Assembly: GCF_002080455.1 (NCBI RefSeq)
Contig: NZ_CP020555.1
Coordinates: 4,022,001-4,086,000, forward strand
DNA length: 64,000 bases
Direction of reading: 5' to 3'
Source: Streptomyces sp. Sge12
Lineage (GTDB): Bacteria > Actinomycetota > Actinomycetes > Streptomycetales > Streptomycetaceae
Below the pieces are notes generated by a model. That model saw nothing but the letters and a program-made list of their open reading frames with translations, was not told the origin of the DNA and did not search any database. Shown in pieces: positions 31,073-42,909 of this stretch. Each line of letters begins with the position of its first letter. The stretch's first letter is position 1. Position numbers and translations under genes: made by a program.

Positions 31073-32392
31073 ATGGGTGAGGTCTTCGCCGGTCGGTACG
31101 AGCTGATCGATCCGATCGGGCGCGGGGGCGCGGGTGCCGTGTGGCGGGCCTGGGACCACCGCCGTCGCCGCTACGTCGCCGCGAAGGTCCTCCTGCAGAG
31201 CGACGCGCACACGCTCCTGCGGTTCGTGCGGGAGCAGGCGCTGCGGATCGACCATCCGCACGTACTGGCTCCCGCCAGCTGGGCGGCCGACGACGACAAG
31301 GTCCTCTTCACCATGGACCTGGTCGGCGGCGGCTCGCTCGGCCATGTGATCGGGGACTACGGGCCCCTGCCGCCCCGTTTCGTGTGCACCCTGCTCGACC
31401 AGCTGCTGTCGGGGCTGGCGGCGGTGCACGCGGAGGGTGTGGTGCACCGCGACATCAAGCCGGCCAACATCCTGATGGAGGCCACCGGAACCGGGCGGCC
31501 GCACCTGCGGCTGTCCGACTTCGGCATCTCGATGCGCAAGGGCGAGCCGCGGCTGACCGAGACCGACTACGTGGTCGGCACGCCGGGCTATTTCGCCCCC
31601 GAGCAACTCCTGGGCGCCGAGCCCGACTTCCCCGCCGACCTCTTCGCCGTGGGGCTGGTCGCCCTGTACCTCCTCCAGGGCCGCAAGCCCGATTCCGGGG
31701 CGCTGGTGGAGCACTTCCTCGCCCATGGCACCCCGGGCGCCCCCGAAGGCGTTCCGGCCCCCCTGTGGGACGTCATCGCCGGCCTGCTGCAGCCGGATCC
31801 CCAGAGCCGCTTCCGGACGGCCACGGGGGCGCGCAAGGCCCTTGCCGAGGCCGTGGAGCTGCTGCCGCCGCCCGCCCCGGACGAGGATCCGGTGGAGGTG
31901 TTCGACCAACTCGGCCCGCTGCCGCCCGGCTTCGGCCCGCAGGGGCCGCCGGAGCGACCCGGGCGACCGGACCCGCGGAGCACGGGCCCGGCGACCCCGC
32001 AGGCGCCCGTCCCCCTCGCCGCCCCCGCTTCCGCGACGCCGGCGGCTCCGGCTTCCACGCCCGCCTCCCAAGGCTCCCCGGCCTCCGTGACGGTGGCCGC
32101 GGAGCCCACGCGTACCGACCCGCGCGCCACGGCTCAGAGCGCCGCCACGGGCCCGACGGCGCCGTACCCCGCCGCTCCGGCCGTCCCGGCGCAGGTGCCC
32201 GGGTACGGGCCCTCCGAGACGGGCAGTTTCCACCTGTCGCCGCCCACCGTGCCGGTCCCCGCGCCCCCCGCCGGGCCCCTGGTGCGCGCGGGCGGCCGGA
32301 TCGCCCCGCCCCCGCCGAAGGCGGTGGCCTCGCTCCTCGCCGCGGCGCTGCTCTGCTTCGCCGTGGGCGTCTGGGCCCTCACCCAGCTGTAG
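31073..32392 (+). CDS. membrane-anchored Hanks-type Ser/Thr protein kinase
   Basis: 439 residues. Kinase domain 8-270: glycine loop GRGGAGAV (16-23), ATP lysine Lys38 (AAKVL), catalytic HRDIKPAN (His125-Asp127), DFG (149-151), APE (175-177), so it should be active. A Pro/Ala/Thr-rich linker of ~140 residues follows, then one C-terminal membrane helix (about 417-437) with almost no extracellular part, so it has no PASTA or other sensor domain. The last 14 bp overlap the convergent membrane-protein gene. Confidence 0.9.
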   Translation: MGEVFAGRYELIDPIGRGGAGAVWRAWDHRRRRYVAAKVLLQSDAHTLLRFVREQALRIDHPHVLAPASWAADDDKVLFTMDLVGGGSLGHVIGDYGPLPPRFVCTLLDQLLSGLAAVHAEGVVHRDIKPANILMEATGTGRPHLRLSDFGISMRKGEPRLTETDYVVGTPGYFAPEQLLGAEPDFPADLFAVGLVALYLLQGRKPDSGALVEHFLAHGTPGAPEGVPAPLWDVIAGLLQPDPQSRFRTATGARKALAEAVELLPPPAPDEDPVEVFDQLGPLPPGFGPQGPPERPGRPDPRSTGPATPQAPVPLAAPASATPAAPASTPASQGSPASVTVAAEPTRTDPRATAQSAATGPTAPYPAAPAVPAQVPGYGPSETGSFHLSPPTVPVPAPPAGPLVRAGGRIAPPPPKAVASLLAAALLCFAVGVWALTQL

Positions 32393-33689
32393 TCCCGCGT
32401 CCGCGCCGCCCGAGCAGCGTCCAGCCGCCGAGCACCAGCAGCAGGAGCGTCCCGGCGCCGAAGCCGGCGCCCGCCACGACCCGCATCGCCGAGTGCCGCT
32501 CGGCCGCCTCGGCGGCCTCCGGGGCGGTGAGCCCCTCCTTCGCCGCGGCCCGGTCCTCGTCGCCGACCCCGAAGCCGCCCGCGGCCGGACTGCCCCGGTA
32601 CGCGGGCGCCTTGGCCGGCGTACCGGCGACCTCCAGGCGCAGGGTCAGCGGTACGGGCGCCGCGTCCTCGGTGAACTCGGCGACCTTCGACCCCATGGTG
32701 ACCGCGACGTAGTACCAGCCCGCGAGGGACACCGGCTGCACGCTCCGGTCGCTGGCGAACCGGTTCTCGTAGGCGACGGGCGGGGTCCTGTCGAAGGTGA
32801 CCCCGGCCTGCTTGCCGTCGTACGAGACGTCCTTGTCGGAGATCAGCCCGCGGTAGGGGCTGTAGAGGGAGACGGTGAGCCCGCCCGAGGCGGACCCGTA
32901 GCTCTTGGTCATCTTCGCGGCGGCCAGTTCGGCGCTCAGGCCCAGCTGCTGCCCCCAGTCCAGCGGGACCCGGTAGTAGCGGGTCTGCCCCGGCCGCATC
33001 TCGTCGCGCCACACCCCGGCCCCCAGGGCCCGGGCGTCGTTGAAGCCGGTGCCGCCGCTGCGGGCCACCGGCTCGGAGCCGGGCAGCGCGGGGGCGCCCG
33101 AGGGCCAGCTGCCGGGCGCGGTGGTGGGGCCGGCGCCCGGGCCGCGGCCGGGCTCCCGCTGGACCTTGATCTCCAGCGGCCACGGGCTCTGGTCGTAGCC
33201 CTTGGCCGAGGTGCGCGTGACCTTGGCGTAGTACACGCCCGCGGGCGCGCAGTCCGCGTCCTCCGCGCCCCACCGGACGCCGGCCGCGCCGATCGGGTAG
33301 GCGTCGTAGCCGAAGTTCGCCCGGCCGGTGCTGCCCGGGCAGGAGCGCCCGGCGGTGGTCATGATCTCCACCTCGATGCCGTCGCCGCCGGAGACCTTCG
33401 CACCCGCCGCGGGCCGCACCACCGCGGAGACGTAGACGTTGGACTCGTCCTTGTCGAGGACGAGCCGGTACACGCGCTCCCCCGGTCCGAGCGTGTCCGC
33501 GTAGACGTTCCCGGCTTCGATCAGCGGGGCGTCCGCGGTGGAGGGCTTGCCCTCGACCGCCCTGGCGCCGTCGGCGGCGCGGTAGGTGGGCAGGGGACCG
33601 GGCGCGGCCCCCTCGGCGTACGCGACCCCCGGCAGGCCCGCCGCCAGGCCCAGGGCCGCCGCCCACACTGTCGTCCGTCCCCGAACCAT
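32379..33689 (-). CDS. secreted, C-terminally membrane-anchored protein
   Basis: About 436 residues if started at ATG 33689 (in-frame GTGs at 33692 and 33698 are also possible). The signal peptide is VRGRTTVWAAALGLAAGLPGVAYA, with cleavage probable after AYA. The extracellular region has two similar beta-rich halves (RVYRLVLDKDESNVYVSAVV and TRYYRVPLDWGQQLGLSAELA), suggesting a tandem domain. It ends in one membrane helix (GAGTLLLLVLGGWTLL) and an Arg-rich tail. It resembles the tandem-domain secreted proteins of Streptomyces ESX/type VII loci in general shape only; no function can be named. Confidence 0.75.
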   Translation of the reverse strand: MVRGRTTVWAAALGLAAGLPGVAYAEGAAPGPLPTYRAADGARAVEGKPSTADAPLIEAGNVYADTLGPGERVYRLVLDKDESNVYVSAVVRPAAGAKVSGGDGIEVEIMTTAGRSCPGSTGRANFGYDAYPIGAAGVRWGAEDADCAPAGVYYAKVTRTSAKGYDQSPWPLEIKVQREPGRGPGAGPTTAPGSWPSGAPALPGSEPVARSGGTGFNDARALGAGVWRDEMRPGQTRYYRVPLDWGQQLGLSAELAAAKMTKSYGSASGGLTVSLYSPYRGLISDKDVSYDGKQAGVTFDRTPPVAYENRFASDRSVQPVSLAGWYYVAVTMGSKVAEFTEDAAPVPLTLRLEVAGTPAKAPAYRGSPAAGGFGVGDEDRAAAKEGLTAPEAAEAAERHSAMRVVAGAGFGAGTLLLLVLGGWTLLGRRGRGTTAG

Positions 33690-33761
33690 CACGCCCACCC
33701 CGGGTTTGCTAGCGCAAGTCAAATCTTTGCATAACGTAAGTTTTCGTCACAGAACAGCACA

Positions 33762-33791
33762 AAGCCCCGACCGCAGCGGCAGCCGGGGCTT
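33762..33791 (-). terminator. terminator after the DLW-39 gene
   Basis: AAGCCCCG (33762-33769) and CGGGGCTT (33784-33791), with T residues following on the minus strand, 20 bp downstream of the small gene. Confidence 0.65.
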
Positions 33792-33811
33792 CATGGGATC
33801 AGCCTTGGGTC

Positions 33812-33946
33812 TCACACACCGGAACCAGAGGGCACGGAGTCAGTTGCCTCCGTCCACAGGTCCTGCTCGGCGCGGTCCGCCTGGATCTGGCGGTACACGA
33901 GGAGCCCGCCGATGGCGGCCAGTGCGACCAGGAGCAGCTTCTTCAC
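33812..33946 (-). CDS. DLW-39 family small membrane protein
   Basis: 44 residues, GTG 33946. One membrane segment (LLLVALAAIGGLLVY) is followed by RQIQADRAEQDLWTEATD. The conserved D-L-W near the C-terminus defines this small actinobacterial family of unknown function, which sits beside tRNA-Ile and gyrA in many actinomycetes. Confidence 0.85.
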   Translation of the reverse strand: MKKLLLVALAAIGGLLVYRQIQADRAEQDLWTEATDSVPSGSGV

Positions 33947-34064
33947 CGCGCGACCTCGTCTTTCGTTGACGTAGGGGACTTCTGGCGCCCAACAATACAC
34001 ACCGACCGATACCGATCGGTGACCTCCCGGCCCACCGACCGACCCACCAACTGGCCCAACGACA

Positions 34065-34094
34065 AAGACCCCCAGGCCTTGGCCTGGGGGTCTT
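34065..34094 (-). terminator. tRNA-Ile terminator
   Basis: AAGACCCCCAGGCC (34065-34078) and GGCCTGGGGGTCTT (34081-34094), a perfect 14-bp stem with a 2-base gap, begins 8 bases after the tRNA 3' end. Confidence 0.85.
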
Positions 34095-34102
34095 CGACAC
34101 TG

Positions 34103-34176
34103 TGGGGCTAACAGGATTTGAACCTGTGGCCTCATCCTTATCAGGGATGCGCTCTAACCAACTGAGCTATAGCCCC
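34103..34176 (-). tRNA. tRNA-Ile (anticodon GAT)
   Basis: 74 nt, starting GGGGCTATAGCTCAGTTGG on the minus strand; anticodon loop CTGATAA with GAT, T-arm GTTCAAATC, CCA not encoded. Its position next to gyrA is conserved in actinomycetes. Confidence 0.95.
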
Positions 34177-34294
34177 ATCCGCGCTGCGCGCTGACTCCTG
34201 AAGATTAGCGCACAGACCCGGTCAGGCCAAAATCCGTTGCCCAGAGGCGTCTGCGCAGGTCATCCGACCCGTCGCGGGCGCTCCGCCGGAGGAC

Positions 34295-34927
34295 CTACTC
34301 GTCCTCGGCGAGGGTCAGTTCCACACCGCCGACGAATCCCGCCGACAGGTTGTAGATGAACGCGCCCAGCGTCGCCAGTGCCGTCGCCAGCACCACGTCG
34401 ATCACCGCGATGACCGAGGTGAAGATCAGAACGCGCGGCAGCGACAGGAACGACTGGAGGTCGAAGCCGTTGCCCTCGTTCGACCCGGTCGCCTCGCTGA
34501 TCGTGCCGCCGACGGTCGAGAAGACGCCCATCGCGTCCATGACCATCCACAGCACCACCGCCGCCACGATCGTGCAGATGCCGAGCGCGATCGACAGCAG
34601 GAAGCTGACCTTCATGACCGACCACGGGTCGGCCTTCGCCACCCGCAGCCGCGCCTTGCGCGTACGAGGGGCCGTACGGACCCCCGGGCGCGGCTTGCGC
34701 TGTGCACCGCCACCCGTGCCCCCGCGCGGCGTCCCCGGGCCCGAGGGCGCCGTGTAGGCCTGCGGCGGGTGGTACGGCTGTGCGGGCTTGTCCTCGCCGG
34801 TGTCCGCGCCGGCCGCCGGCTGCGGTCCTCGGGTGTCCGTCACGGTTCCCCCCTGGGAGTCCGCGGCGGGGCCACGGGCACCGTTCGCTCCAGTCTTGGC
34901 CGGTCCGGCGCCCGTGGCTCCACTCAC
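34295..34927 (-). CDS. DUF3566 two-helix membrane protein
   Basis: 210 residues. A disordered Pro/Gly-rich N-terminus (~95 residues) is followed by RKARLRVAKADPWSVMKVSF and two membrane helices (LLSIALGICTIVAAVVLWMVM and VLIFTSVIAVIDVVLATALAT). The C-terminal domain is the actinobacterial DUF3566, always found next to gyrA; its role is unknown. It starts 3 bp after gyrA and is the distal gene of the gyrB-gyrA transcript. Confidence 0.9.
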   Translation of the reverse strand: MSGATGAGPAKTGANGARGPAADSQGGTVTDTRGPQPAAGADTGEDKPAQPYHPPQAYTAPSGPGTPRGGTGGGAQRKPRPGVRTAPRTRKARLRVAKADPWSVMKVSFLLSIALGICTIVAAVVLWMVMDAMGVFSTVGGTISEATGSNEGNGFDLQSFLSLPRVLIFTSVIAVIDVVLATALATLGAFIYNLSAGFVGGVELTLAEDE

Positions 34928-34930
34928 GAC

Positions 34931-37537
<2,607 letters not shown>

Positions 37538-37580
37538 TGCTGGTCAGAAGTCCTTTCAGGCGGCGGTCAGCGGAGCCGAC

Positions 37581-39581
37581 TCAGATGTCGAGGAAGCGGA
37601 CGTCCTTGGCGTTGCGCTGGATGAACGAGCGCCGTGCCTCGACGTCCTCGCCCATCAGCACCGAGAACAGGTCGTCGGCCTGCGCCGCGTCGTCCAGCGT
37701 GACCTGGCCGAGGACGCGGTGGTCCACGTCCATGGTGGTGACGCGCAGCTCCTCGGCGTTCATCTCGCCCAGACCCTTGAAGCGCTGGATCGAGTCTTCC
37801 TTGATCCGCTTGCCGTTCTGCTTGCCGAGCTCCACCAGCGCGTCGCGCTCGCGGTCCGAGTACGCGTACTCGAAGTCGTCCCGGCCCCACTTGATTTTGT
37901 AGAGCGGCGGGCGCGACAGGTACACGTGGCCGGCCTCGACCAGCGGGCGCATGAAGCGGAAGAGGAAGGTCAGCAGCAGGGTGTTGATGTGCTGGCCGTC
38001 GACGTCGGCGTCCGCCATCAGGATGATCTTGTGATAGCGGAGCTTCTCGATGTCGAAGTCCTCGTGCACACCGGTACCGAAGGCACTGATCAGCGCCTGG
38101 ACCTCGGTGTTCTGGAGGATCTTGTCGATACGGGCCTTCTCGACGTTCAGGATCTTGCCGCGGATGGGCAGGATGGCCTGGTACATCGGGTTGCGGCCGG
38201 ACTTCGCGGAGCCACCGGCCGAGTCACCCTCGACGATGAAGATCTCGCACTTGGTCGGGTCGTTCGACTGGCAGTCGGACAGCTTGCCCGGCAGCGAGGC
38301 GCTCTCCAGCAGACCCTTGCGACGGGTGAGGTCGCGGGCCTTGCGGGCCGCGACGCGCGCCGTGGCCGCCTGGATCGACTTGCGGATGATGTCCGCGGCC
38401 TCGACGGGGTTGCGGTCGAACCAGTCGTTGAGGTGCTCGTGGACGACCTTCTGCACGAAGGTCTTGGCCTCGGTGTTGCCCAGCTTGGTCTTCGTCTGGC
38501 CCTCGAACTGGGGCTCGCCCAGCTTGACCGAGATGATCGCCGTCAGACCCTCGCGGATGTCCTCGCCGGCGAGGTTGTCGTCCTTCTCGCGCAGCAGCTT
38601 CTTGTCGCGCGCATAACGGTTCACCAGACCCGTCAGAGCCGCGCGGAAGCCCTCCTCGTGGGTACCGCCCTCGTGCGTGTGGATCGTGTTCGCGAAGGAG
38701 TAGACCCCCTCCGTGTACTGCGAGTTCCACTGCATCGCGATCTCGACCGAGAGCATGCGCTCCTTGTCCTCGGCCTCGACGTCGATGACGGTCGGGTGGA
38801 TCAGCTCGCCCTTGCGCGAGTTGAGGTACTTCACGAAGTCGACGATGCCGCCCTCGTAGTAGTACTTCACCGTGCGCGCGGTCGGCTCGGCCGTGTCCGC
38901 GTCGGGGTCGTCCGCGCCGACCGTGGCCTTCGCCGACTCGCGCTCGTCGGTCAGCGACAGGGTCAGACCCTTGTTGAGGAAGGCCATCTCCTGGAAGCGC
39001 CGCGACAGCGTCTCGAAGGAGTACTCGGTCGTCTCGAAGATGTCGCCGTCGGCCCAGAAGGTGACCGTGGTGCCGGTCTCGGCGGTCTCCTCGTTCTTGG
39101 CCAGCGGGGCCGTCGGCACGCCCAGCTTGTAGTCCTGGGTCCAGCGGTGGCCGTCCGTCTTGACCTCGACCGCGACCTTGGTCGACAGCGCGTTGACGAC
39201 GGACACGCCGACGCCGTGCAGACCGCCGGAAACGGCGTAGCCGCCGCCTCCGAACTTGCCGCCCGCGTGCAGGACGGTCAGCACGACCTCGACGGCCGGC
39301 TTGCCCTCGGACGGAACGATGCCGACCGGGATACCGCGACCGTTGTCGACCACGCGCACCCCACCGTCGGCGAGGATCGTCACGTCGATGGTGTCCGCGT
39401 GCCCGGCCAGCGCCTCGTCGACGGAGTTGTCGACGACCTCGTAGACGAGGTGGTGCAGACCACGCTCACCCGTCGAGCCGATGTACATACCCGGCCGCTT
39501 GCGGACCGCGTCCAGGCCCTCGAGGACCTGGATCGCACTGGCGTCGTAATTCTTCTCGTTGGAGTCGCCGGAATCGGCCAC
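37581..39581 (-). CDS. gyrB: DNA gyrase subunit B
   Basis: 666 residues from GTG 39581 (AAAGGG 6 bases upstream). The GHKL ATPase domain has EVVDNSVDEA, DNGRGIP and the GGLHGVGVSVVNALS lid; the transducer follows, then the TOPRIM domain with EGDSAGGSAKSGR and the metal motif MADADVDG, and the GyrA-binding tail. Complete with no unusual insertions. Target of novobiocin and of gyrase-controlling supercoil feedback. Its start lies 439 bp downstream of dciA, so it has its own promoter. Confidence 0.98.
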   Translation of the reverse strand: MADSGDSNEKNYDASAIQVLEGLDAVRKRPGMYIGSTGERGLHHLVYEVVDNSVDEALAGHADTIDVTILADGGVRVVDNGRGIPVGIVPSEGKPAVEVVLTVLHAGGKFGGGGYAVSGGLHGVGVSVVNALSTKVAVEVKTDGHRWTQDYKLGVPTAPLAKNEETAETGTTVTFWADGDIFETTEYSFETLSRRFQEMAFLNKGLTLSLTDERESAKATVGADDPDADTAEPTARTVKYYYEGGIVDFVKYLNSRKGELIHPTVIDVEAEDKERMLSVEIAMQWNSQYTEGVYSFANTIHTHEGGTHEEGFRAALTGLVNRYARDKKLLREKDDNLAGEDIREGLTAIISVKLGEPQFEGQTKTKLGNTEAKTFVQKVVHEHLNDWFDRNPVEAADIIRKSIQAATARVAARKARDLTRRKGLLESASLPGKLSDCQSNDPTKCEIFIVEGDSAGGSAKSGRNPMYQAILPIRGKILNVEKARIDKILQNTEVQALISAFGTGVHEDFDIEKLRYHKIILMADADVDGQHINTLLLTFLFRFMRPLVEAGHVYLSRPPLYKIKWGRDDFEYAYSDRERDALVELGKQNGKRIKEDSIQRFKGLGEMNAEELRVTTMDVDHRVLGQVTLDDAAQADDLFSVLMGEDVEARRSFIQRNAKDVRFLDI

Positions 39582-40020
39582 GAAGCGCCCTTTCTGGCAC
39601 AGCGCAGCCCGTACCCCGGACCAGCAAGTGCGCCGGCGGGAGCGGCCGCGTCGTTCTGCGTTGTCTGCTCGATCCCGCGAACCGGCGGGATTCGCTTCAG
39701 TCTACCGGTACCACGGACATGAATGGGGGTTTGCCGGTACCTGAGTCCGCATGTGCCGCCCTGAACCTCCTCTCTCCGACTCCCCACATCCGGGAAGGGG
39801 CTCAAAGAGGCTCACACGGGCATCCAGCCCTTCGGGCTGTCAACCTCCGACTACCGTGAGGGACGCCACCCGAAACTGCTCATCGCCGGCCCCGCCGGCG
39901 GTCGGGGCGCGGGGTCCGGAGCGGCGCCTCGGGGCCCGCGGAGCGGGCTGCGTCCAGCGCCCACGGGCAACCCCGCAGGGGACCGGGCACGGGACCCGGC
40001 GGGCGACCCGGCGGGGGCCG
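39582..40020. other. gyrB upstream region
   Basis: 439 bp without a gene. Two hairpins can be seen: ATCCCGC (39672-39678)/GCGGGAT (39685-39691), which would lie in the gyrB leader about 90-110 bases before the start, and CAGCCC (39825-39830)/GGGCTG (39834-39839), which may end the recF-dciA transcript. A -10-like TAGACT on the minus strand near 39700 is the best gyrB promoter candidate. Confidence 0.4.
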
Positions 40021-40554
40021 TCACCCGTAGGTGTCCCCGGGCCCCTTGCTGCCCGGCGCCCGCCAGGGCCCGTACCCCTTCGGCCGTCCACCGGGGCCGT
40101 GCACCTTGATCATCCGCACGGTGCCCTGCCCCAGATCCGCGTTCAGCCGCGCGACCAGCTGCGGAGCCAGCAGCTTCAGCTGCGCCGCCCACGCCGAGGA
40201 ATCGCACCGCACGACAAGTTCACGGTCCTCGTAGCGCTGCGGTTCACAGTGCGCCGCGATCTCCGGGCCGACGATCTCCGACCAGCGCTCCATCACGCCC
40301 GCCACCGCCATCGGCATCTCCCAGCCGCGTTCGGTGCGCAGCCGGTCCAGCGCCGCCATCAACGGCATCGGGTCCCGGCCGTCCGCCCGGGCCCCCGAGC
40401 GCAGCCCCGGCTGCTGGCGCCGCTTCCCGCCGGCCGCGTTGCCCCGGGCCCGCGCCTGCTCGCGCGCCGCCGCCAGGGCCTGGCGCGCGAGGTCCACCCC
40501 GGATGCCTCCGGGGTCCTGCGACCCTCCTGCGGGTCCTTGCCGGGATCGTTCAC
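40021..40554 (-). CDS. DciA-family helicase-loader protein (DUF721)
   Basis: 177 residues; GTG 40554 overlaps the recF stop as GTGA. A basic, Ala/Arg-rich disordered N-terminus (~60 residues) is followed by the DUF721 domain, about 75-165 (RTERGWEMPMAVAGVMERWSE, CEPQRYEDRELVVRCDSSAWAAQLKLLA). DUF721 proteins were shown to be DciA, the replicative helicase partner in bacteria lacking DnaC/DnaI. Location with recF, dnaN, dnaA and gyrB is the conserved actinobacterial arrangement. Confidence 0.88.
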   Translation of the reverse strand: MNDPGKDPQEGRRTPEASGVDLARQALAAAREQARARGNAAGGKRRQQPGLRSGARADGRDPMPLMAALDRLRTERGWEMPMAVAGVMERWSEIVGPEIAAHCEPQRYEDRELVVRCDSSAWAAQLKLLAPQLVARLNADLGQGTVRMIKVHGPGGRPKGYGPWRAPGSKGPGDTYG

Positions 40555-41687
40555 AGCCGGGTCACCTCACCGCCGGACACCCCGAACCGCGTACCCACCA
40601 GCACCCCCGGGACGTCGTCGTCGACCGCCGCCGTCACCAGTACCTGCTCGCCGGGGGCCACCAGCTCCGCCAGCCGCTCCCGGCGCCGCGCGTCCAGCTC
40701 CGCGAACACGTCGTCCAGGATCAGCACCGGCTCGCTGCCCTCCGAGCGCAGCAGCTCGTACGAGGCCAGCCGCAGGGCCAGCGCGTACGACCAGGACTCC
40801 CCGTGGCTCGCGTACCCCTTGGCGGGCATGTCGCCGAGCCGCAGCAGCAGGTCGTCGCGGTGCGGGCCCACCAGGGTCACACCGCGCTCGATCTCCTGCT
40901 TGCGCACGTCGGCCAGCGCCGCCAGCAGCACCTCGTAGAGGGCCTCGCGGGTGCGCGCCGTGCCGCTGTCGACCGGCTCCCCGGCCGAGGACCGGTACGC
41001 CAGCCCCAGCGGGCCGCCGCCGGGCGCCAGCTGTTCGTACGCCTTGTCCGCGAGCGGCAGCAGCGTGGCGATCAGATCGAGCCGCTGCGCCAGCAGCTCG
41101 GCGCCCACCCGCGCGAGGTGCTGGTCCCACACGTCGAGGGTGGAGAGGTCCAGGGAGCGCCCGCCGTGCCGGCGGGCCATCGCCGCGGACTTCAGCAAGG
41201 TGTTGCGCTGCTTGAGCACCCGTTCGTAGTCGGAGCGGACCGCGGCCATCCGCGGCGAGCGCGCCGTGACCAGCTCGTCCAGGAACCGCCGCCGCTCGCC
41301 CGGGTCGCCCTTGACCAGGGCCAGGTCCTCCGGCGCGAACAGCACCGTCCGTATGATCCCCAGCACGTCCCGGGGCCTGACCTGCGAGGACCGGTTGATG
41401 CGGGCCCGGTTCGCCCGGCCCGGATTGAGCTCCAGCTCCACCAGCTGCTGCCGCTCGCCCTGGGTGACGGCCGCACGGATCACCGCGCGGTCCGCGCCCA
41501 TCCGTACGAGGGGGGCGTCCGAGGAGACCCGGTGGCTGCCGAGGGTCGCGAGGTAGCCGATCGCCTCGACGAGGTTGGTCTTGCCCTGGCCGTTGGGGCC
41601 CACGAAAGCGGTGACGCCCGGGTCGAGGGGAACCTCGGCCCGGGCGTACGAGCGGAAGTCGGCCAAAGAGAGATGCGAAACGTGCAT
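40551..41687 (-). CDS. recF: RecF recombination mediator ATPase
   Basis: 378 residues; ATG 41687 preceded by GGGAGG. SMC-like ATPase: Walker A FVGPNGQGKTNLVEAIGYL near 30-48, the RecF signature LVGPHRDDLLL, the ABC-type signature region SHGESWSYALALRLASYELL, and Walker B EPVLILDDVFAELDARRRE. It loads RecA at gaps with RecO/RecR. First of the recF-dciA pair; gnd lies 83 bp upstream. Confidence 0.96.
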   Translation of the reverse strand: MHVSHLSLADFRSYARAEVPLDPGVTAFVGPNGQGKTNLVEAIGYLATLGSHRVSSDAPLVRMGADRAVIRAAVTQGERQQLVELELNPGRANRARINRSSQVRPRDVLGIIRTVLFAPEDLALVKGDPGERRRFLDELVTARSPRMAAVRSDYERVLKQRNTLLKSAAMARRHGGRSLDLSTLDVWDQHLARVGAELLAQRLDLIATLLPLADKAYEQLAPGGGPLGLAYRSSAGEPVDSGTARTREALYEVLLAALADVRKQEIERGVTLVGPHRDDLLLRLGDMPAKGYASHGESWSYALALRLASYELLRSEGSEPVLILDDVFAELDARRRERLAELVAPGEQVLVTAAVDDDVPGVLVGTRFGVSGGEVTRL

Positions 41688-41770
41688 ACGGCGCCGACCT
41701 CCCCCGGCTTCCCACTGCTCGCTGTGGTGCTGTGCTGCTGTCTTCCTGCTGTCCTGTGCGGTGCGGAAGG

Positions 41771-42646
41771 CTAGGCCTTCTCGACCGCGTGGCCGCCGAA
41801 CTGGTTGCGCAGCGCGGCGATCATCTTCATCTGCGGGGAGTCCTCCTGCCGCGAGGCGAACCGCGCGAACAGCGACGCGGTGATCGCGGGCAGCGGCACG
41901 GCGTTGTCGATCGCCGCCTCCACCGTCCAGCGTCCCTCGCCGGAGTCCTGCGCGAAGCCGCGCAGCTGCTCCAAGTGCTCGTCCTGGTCGAGGGCGTTCA
42001 CGGCCAGGTCCAGCAGCCAGGAGCGGATGACGGTGCCCTCCTGCCAGGAGCGGAAGACCTCGCGGACGTCGGTGACCGAGTCCACCTTCTCCAGGAGCTC
42101 CCAGCCCTCGGCGTAGGCCTGCATCATGGCGTACTCGATGCCGTTGTGGACCATCTTCGCGAAGTGGCCCGCGCCGACCTTGCCGGCGTGCACGGAGCCG
42201 AACTCGCCCTCGGGCTTGAGGGCGTCGAAGATCGGCTGGACCCGTGCGACGTGGTCCTTCTCGCCGCCGTACATCAGGGCGTAGCCGTTCTCCAGGCCCC
42301 AGACGCCGCCGGAGACACCGCAGTCGACGAAGCCGATGCCCTTGGCGGCGAGCTCCCCGGCGTGCTTCTCGTCGTCGGTCCAGCGCGAGTTGCCGCCGTC
42401 GACGACGATGTCGCCGATCGAGAGCAGTTCGGCGAGCTCGTCGACCGTGGACTGGGTGGCCGCACCGGCCGGGACCATCACCCACACGACGCGGGGGGCC
42501 TGCAGGCTGTCCACAAGTTCCCGCAGGCTGTGGACATCCGCGAGGTCCGGGTTGCGGTCGTATCCGATGACGGTGTGGCCTGCGCGGCGGATGCGCTCGC
42601 GCATGTTGCCGCCCATCTTGCCGAGACCGACGAGACCAAGCTCCAT
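41771..42646 (-). CDS. gnd: 6-phosphogluconate dehydrogenase, decarboxylating (short YqeC type)
   Basis: 291 residues, the short NAD-preferring class rather than the ~470-residue form. NAD-binding GLVGLGKMGGNM, the substrate motif DGGNSRWTDDEKHAGEL, catalytic lysine in GKVGAGHFAKMVHNGIEY, and a C-terminal helical domain ending NQFGGHAVEKA. It oxidises 6-phosphogluconate to ribulose-5-phosphate. Its position between dnaN and recF is a conserved Streptomyces feature with no mechanistic link to replication. Confidence 0.95.
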   Translation of the reverse strand: MELGLVGLGKMGGNMRERIRRAGHTVIGYDRNPDLADVHSLRELVDSLQAPRVVWVMVPAGAATQSTVDELAELLSIGDIVVDGGNSRWTDDEKHAGELAAKGIGFVDCGVSGGVWGLENGYALMYGGEKDHVARVQPIFDALKPEGEFGSVHAGKVGAGHFAKMVHNGIEYAMMQAYAEGWELLEKVDSVTDVREVFRSWQEGTVIRSWLLDLAVNALDQDEHLEQLRGFAQDSGEGRWTVEAAIDNAVPLPAITASLFARFASRQEDSPQMKMIAALRNQFGGHAVEKA

Positions 42647-42851
42647 CTGGTGGTTCCTTAAGCGTTGTGGCCGTCTTTGCCTGGGCTTCCCCGGGTGTGT
42701 CCTCGCCGGACGCGCAGGGGGTCGCCCACCGGGTCCGAGCCTACGCCCGGCCGCCTCGACGGGCCCTGCGGGCGCTCCAGGGGGACGGGTCCGGCTTCGG
42801 GGCCCTACCGGGCCCCCGGGGCCGGTCGCGCCGCCCTGCACCGCTGTGGAC

Positions 42852-42896
42852 GACGTCGGGCCCGGTCCCGCTGCGTGCGAGACCGGGCCCGACGTC
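42852..42896 (-). terminator. dnaN terminator
   Basis: GACGTCGGGCCCGGTC (42852-42867) and GACCGGGCCCGACGTC (42881-42896) form a perfect 16-bp stem starting 13 bp after the dnaN stop. Confidence 0.85.
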
Positions 42897-42909
42897 GACA
42901 GGCGGGGCG